Shown one piece after another: positions 60,953 through 64,000 of a stretch of DNA of 64,000 nt (position 1 is its first letter; every line of letters begins with the position of its first letter). Position numbers and translations under genes: made by a program. The notes beneath the pieces were generated by a model. That model was not told the DNA's origin. It made no database searches and saw nothing but the letters and a program-made list of their open reading frames with translations. The stretch is from Porphyrobacter sp. ULC335 (lineage in GTDB: Bacteria; Pseudomonadota; Alphaproteobacteria; Sphingomonadales; Sphingomonadaceae). The DNA lies in the NCBI RefSeq assembly GCF_025917005.1, contig NZ_CP078091.1, positions 3,162,001 through 3,226,000 on the forward strand, written 5' to 3'.

Positions 60953-61038
60953 GCCCCGGCCCGCGCGGCTTCCCGCTTGAAGCCGCGCCCGCCCGCCTCT
61001 ATCGCTGGCGGCGGATCGTATCCGAAGGGACACAGAAC

Positions 61039-61362
61039 ATGACCGATTTCAAGGATCGCGAACGCGCCGAAGAGGCCAAGTTCGCGCTCGACAACGAAAC
61101 CGCCTTCCGTATCGCCGCACGCCGCAACAAGCTGCTGGGCGAATGGGCCGCCGGGCTGATGAAGCTGACGCCCGAGGAAACCGACGCCTATCGCAAGGCC
61201 GTGGTGCAGGCCGACTTCGAGGAATCGGGCGATGAGGACGTGGTGCGCAAACTGCTCGGCGATCTCACCGGTGCGCAGACCGATGTCACTGAAGCCGACA
61301 TCCGCGCCAAGCTGGAAGAAATGACCATCGAAGCCCGCCGTCAGCTGCTGGGCGGGGTCTGA
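61039..61362 (+). CDS. DUF1476 protein (zeta-type F1-ATPase inhibitor)
   Basis: 107 residues, all helical. FKDRERAEEAKFALDNETAF, then RIAARRNKLLGEWAAGLMKL and YRKAVVQADFEESGDEDVVR, is the DUF1476 pattern. In Paracoccus denitrificans this family is the zeta subunit that inhibits ATP hydrolysis by F1FO-ATPase. It is found across alphaproteobacteria, usually near bolA and grxD as here. GAAGGGACAC lies before the ATG. Confidence 0.9.
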   Translation: MTDFKDRERAEEAKFALDNETAFRIAARRNKLLGEWAAGLMKLTPEETDAYRKAVVQADFEESGDEDVVRKLLGDLTGAQTDVTEADIRAKLEEMTIEARRQLLGGV

Positions 61363-61366
61363 TCCG

Positions 61367-61600
61367 ATGCCGATGAGCGCCAGCGCGATCGAAGCCGCGA
61401 TCCTTGCCGCCCTGCCCGGCGCGACGGTGGAACTGACCGACCTTGCGGGCGACGACGATCATTGGGCGGCAACGGTAACCGCGCCGCAATTTGCCGGGCT
61501 CAGCCGTGTCGCCCAGCACAAGCTGGTCTACGCCGCGTTCGGCGGGCGCATGGGCGGAGAACTGCACGCCTTGCAAGTCACCACCGTGGTCCCCAAATAA
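61367..61600 (+). CDS. bolA: BolA-family protein
   Basis: 77 residues. AAILAALPGATVELTDLAGD is the first helix and strand, HWAATVTAPQFAGLSRVAQH the conserved core, and KLVYAAFGGRMGGELHALQV the C-terminal motif with the His that binds an Fe-S cluster. BolA forms heterodimers with monothiol glutaredoxins; the glutaredoxin gene follows 40 bases later. It starts four bases after the DUF1476 stop. Confidence 0.92.
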   Translation: MPMSASAIEAAILAALPGATVELTDLAGDDDHWAATVTAPQFAGLSRVAQHKLVYAAFGGRMGGELHALQVTTVVPK

Positions 61601-61640
61601 TTCGCAACAATCACTCAACCCATCAGGGGCGCAACGCACC

Positions 61641-61967
61641 ATGTCCGACGCCAATTCCCGCATTTCCGATCTCGTCACCAGCAACGATGTCGTGCTGTTC
61701 ATGAAGGGCACGCCGCTGTTCCCGCAATGCGGCTTTTCCAGCAAAGCCATCGCGATCCTCGACCACCTCGGCGTGGCCTTCGAGAGTGTCGACGTGTTGC
61801 AGGACATGGAAATCCGTCAGGGGATCAAGGCTTTCTCCGACTGGCCGACCATCCCGCAACTCTACGTGAAGGGCGAATTCATCGGCGGCAGCGACATCAT
61901 GATGGAGATGTTCGAAGCGGGCGAACTCCAGCAGCTGATGAACGAAAGCGGCGTCGGGAAGGCTTGA
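61641..61967 (+). CDS. grxD: monothiol glutaredoxin, GrxD type
   Basis: 108 residues. VVLFMKGTPLFPQCGFSSKA contains the CGFS active site with one cysteine; IKAFSDWPTIPQLYVKGEFI and GGSDIMMEMFEAGEL are the glutathione-binding parts. It carries [2Fe-2S] clusters with BolA and takes part in iron-sulfur trafficking. ATG at 61641 is chosen because the family start MSDANSRISDLV begins there. Confidence 0.94.
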   Translation: MSDANSRISDLVTSNDVVLFMKGTPLFPQCGFSSKAIAILDHLGVAFESVDVLQDMEIRQGIKAFSDWPTIPQLYVKGEFIGGSDIMMEMFEAGELQQLMNESGVGKA

Positions 61968-62182
61968 TGTTCCGCAGCCCGTCCGGGCTGCGAAATCCTC
62001 GCTCATGCGCCCTTCGGGCGCGTCGCTGCGGGCGGCCGGTCGGCCTTGCGGTCGCTGTGCGACCGATACCAGCGCTTCATTGAGACGTGGCTTCGGCCCA
62101 TAGGGCCGCAAGCGCGACCGGGCCCCCGGAGGAAAGCCAAGCAGCGCGGACGCGCTGCGCCCGGCGTCTGAGGCCCTAAACA
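61968..62182 (+). other. structured 3' region of the bolA-grxD transcript
   Basis: About 200 bases without a gene but with several short perfect stems: GCAGCCC-GTCC-GGGCTGC at 61974-61991, GCGCCC-TTC-GGGCGC near 62007-62021, and further GC-rich stems before the terminator. It could be a repeat unit, an mRNA-stabilising 3' region, or a small RNA. Confidence 0.4.
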
Positions 62183-62225
62183 AAAAAAAAGCGCTCCGCA
62201 GGACCAGTGCGGAGCGCTTTTGTTT
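62183..62225 (+). terminator. intrinsic terminator after grxD (both directions)
   Basis: GCGCTCCGC at 62191-62199 pairs with GCGGAGCGC at 62209-62217 across an nine-base loop, followed by TTTTGTTTTT on the plus strand and, on the minus strand, by a nine-base T run. A clear rho-independent terminator. Confidence 0.9.
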
Positions 62226-62504
62226 TTCGGGGAGGCGCAACCCGGAGACCAGGAAGGGTCGCACCTCTCTTCGAAGACCATTGGGACCGCATTACACTAT
62301 GCATGGCGCGTGCCAAACCGAAGAAATGACGGAAATCCGCCATTTTTCCGATGCGGCGTGAAGGGCGCGCGCGCGCGATTGTAAAGCTTCCCGACACCCT
62401 CGCCAGCAGGCGTCCACCCCGAAATGCGCCAGCCCGTCAACAAAGCGGCAGTCTTGCGCCTCGGCACTTGGCAATCGGCTGCCGCAAGGCCATCCTTTGC
62501 CTTC

Positions 62505-63299
62505 ATGAGCACCGATACAACCAGCGATTCTGGCCCCCAGGGCATTCCCGCCGCGACCATCATCATCTTCCGCAACGCCCCCGATAATGGCGCGCCGGAA
62601 GTGCTGATGACCGTGCGCTCGCGCAACATGACCTTTGCGGGCGGGATGGCGGTGTTCCCCGGCGGGCGGGTCGATCCGGCGGACTATGCGCTGGGCGAAG
62701 AAGTCTCCGCGCAGCACGGCCTCGCCCCCGATGAAGCCGCGCACCAGATCGCCGCAGTGCGCGAGACGCTGGAGGAGACCGGCCTCGCGCTCGGCCTTGT
62801 GGGAGAGATCAACGCGGTCAGCGCCGCAGCGGCGCGTGCCATGCTGGCGGAAGCGGGTGCGCTCGCCCCGGTGCTTGACGCTTTCGGCTGGCGGCTGGAC
62901 CTCGCCCAGATTACGCCCTTCGCGCGCTGGTTTCCCAAGAACGAGGCGATCAGCAGGGTCTATGATACGCGCTTCTACCTCGCCGATCTCGGCACCGGAG
63001 CGGTCGACGTGTCGATCGACCATGCGGAGAACACGCACCTGTTCTGGACCACGGCGCAAGGCGCGCTGGACGCGGCGGAGCGCGGCGAGATCAAGCTGAT
63101 CTTTCCCACCCGCCGCAATCTTGAACGCCTCGCCCTGTTCGCCAGCTACGCCGAAGCGCGCGCGCAGGCCGAAGCCATCCCGGTGCGAACGATCATGCCG
63201 CAGGTGGTGGAGCAGGACGGCAAGCCGTGGCTGACGATCCTGGGCGACGCGGGCTATCCCGTGACGCAAGAGCTTCTGGAAACCGTCGCACGCGGGTGA
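62505..63299 (+). CDS. NUDIX hydrolase, 264 aa
   Basis: AATIIIFRNAPDNGAPEVLM, then GGMAVFPGGRVDPADY opens the Nudix region, and QIAAVRETLEETGLALGLV contains the RExxEExG core of the Nudix box. A long helical insertion lies between the glycine loop and the box (about residues 50-85), a feature of the NUDT19/CoA-diphosphatase-like group. It cleaves a nucleoside diphosphate linked to another moiety; the substrate is unknown. ATG at 62505 is the first one before the domain. Confidence 0.85.
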   Translation: MSTDTTSDSGPQGIPAATIIIFRNAPDNGAPEVLMTVRSRNMTFAGGMAVFPGGRVDPADYALGEEVSAQHGLAPDEAAHQIAAVRETLEETGLALGLVGEINAVSAAAARAMLAEAGALAPVLDAFGWRLDLAQITPFARWFPKNEAISRVYDTRFYLADLGTGAVDVSIDHAENTHLFWTTAQGALDAAERGEIKLIFPTRRNLERLALFASYAEARAQAEAIPVRTIMPQVVEQDGKPWLTILGDAGYPVTQELLETVARG

Positions 63300-63340
63300 G
63301 CGTAGGGGATGAGTCGACGCGGACTCTCGCGGCGCCTTTA

Positions 63341-63354
63341 TGGTAGCGCTATAA
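63341..63354 (+). promoter_or_regulatory. palindromic operator candidate upstream of the GH3 gene
   Basis: TGGTAGCGCTATAA at 63341-63354 has an eight-base perfect palindrome TAGCGCTA at its centre. Such GCGC-centred sites are typical of LacI-family regulators of sugar-utilisation genes in alphaproteobacteria. An AT-rich stretch (63360-63412) follows, suitable for a promoter. Confidence 0.4.
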
Positions 63355-63551
63355 CGGCAAAATCATTAATATAAATTCGTATTTTTCTTATTACTTTTCT
63401 AATATTTACAGAACTTTGGGCGATCCCATTGATCCTGTCTCCCCGCACACCCGCGTAGCCCGATTGACTTCTTCGCACAGATTTCCAACAATGATGTTAG
63501 CGTTAGCAGAAACGCAGGGTACGGCGGGCATCTCCGCCGCGGGAGAGGGAT

Positions 63552-64000
63552 ATGACTGGCCATTCGGGCCCAAAACGCGCCTGCCTTGCGGCAGGCCTGC
63601 TTGCTGCGGCGAGCCTTGCTACGGTGGCGATTGCCGAAACGCCGGAGGCTCCGGGCACCGCGCATCCCGAACTGTGGCCCGCGTATGAATACCCCGTTCC
63701 CACCCGTCCCGAACACGAAACGCTGATCGCCGATCTGATCGCGCGCATGACGATCGAGGAAAAGGTCGGACAGCTGGTGCAGGCCGATCTGTGCTGCGTC
63801 ACCCCGGCAGAGGTGCGCGAATACAAGCTCGGCTCGATCCTCGTCGGCGGTAACAGCGGGCCGAATGGCAATGACCTGTCACCCGCGCCCGATTGGCTGA
63901 AGGCGGCGGATGATTTCTACCTCGCCTCGGTCGACCGGTCGGACGGTGGACTGGGCGTGCCCCTGATCTGGGGTACCGACGCGGTCCACGGCCATTCCAA
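63552..64000 (+). CDS. GH3 beta-glucosidase, N-terminal part (cut by the window edge)
   Basis: 149 residues are visible. A signal peptide (ACLAAGLLAAASLATVAIAE) is followed by the GH3 start: LIADLIARMTIEEKVGQLVQ, LGSILVGGNSGPNG, and GVPLIWGTDAVHGHS, the conserved substrate-loop DAVHGH. Such enzymes hydrolyse beta-glucan oligosaccharides in the periplasm or outside the cell. GAGAGGGAT lies directly before the ATG at 63552. The operator candidate above suggests sugar-responsive control. The catalytic Asp lies beyond the window. Confidence 0.88.
   Translation, partial: MTGHSGPKRACLAAGLLAAASLATVAIAETPEAPGTAHPELWPAYEYPVPTRPEHETLIADLIARMTIEEKVGQLVQADLCCVTPAEVREYKLGSILVGGNSGPNGNDLSPAPDWLKAADDFYLASVDRSDGGLGVPLIWGTDAVHGHS

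Noticed and set aside
1..64000. CRISPR arrays, rRNA genes, intact prophage
   Set aside because: No regularly spaced repeats, no rRNA sequence, and no phage structural genes were seen; only single recombinases and a relaxase.

Overview
The window looks like chromosome from an alphaproteobacterium of the order Sphingomonadales, most likely family Erythrobacteraceae. The evidence is a gcrA cell-cycle regulator, an F1-ATPase zeta-type inhibitor (DUF1476) beside bolA and a monothiol glutaredoxin, a crtW-crtZ ketocarotenoid pair, a sigma-54-driven psp operon, and GC-rich core genes. The genus is inference; there is no rRNA here to place it.

Layout. 1-2000: end of a membrane protein, an AhpD-like protein, a GST and a DJ-1/PfpI protein. 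2000-28900: accessory region with a short tyrosine recombinase, a five-gene leftward surface-protein locus (4552-15566), an erythromycin-esterase-like protein, an HNH protein, a relaxase with a divergent small partner, two adjacent PD-(D/E)XK nucleases, a fused nucleotidyltransferase-HEPN protein, and an XRE regulator plus large serine recombinase that abuts and overlaps a tRNA-Ser(CGA) gene. A dispersed imperfect repeat of about 120 bp occurs at least six times in intergenic gaps of this part and was not seen to the right of it.

28900-45500: core genome. hspQ, gcrA, an orphan ABC-2 permease, then the leftward translation/RNA cluster rimP-nusA-ylxR-infB-(thioesterase)-rbfA, a YceI gene, and tdk-truB-rpsO-pnp, with clear terminators after rpsO and pnp. 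45500-50400: pspF facing a psp operon that has a consensus -24/-12 promoter and, after pspABC, five tandem small membrane/coiled-coil proteins sharing a PspB-like motif, most joined by overlapping stop/start codons. This is the most unusual regulatory operon in the window.

50400-64000: sufE with a coupled small membrane gene, crtZ and crtW (astaxanthin-type chemistry), a beta-lactamase-fold hydrolase with DUF6249, ECF sigma and anti-sigma genes placed between two copies of a thioesterase gene 3' end (one a remnant), leuC - small membrane gene - leuD, a quinone oxidoreductase, the DUF1476-bolA-grxD group, a Nudix hydrolase, and the first part of a GH3 beta-glucosidase cut by the window edge.

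The two best candidates for an undescribed system are the DUF11-like/outer-membrane-barrel/beta-helix locus at 4552-15566 and the PspB-like paralogue array at 48644-50351.
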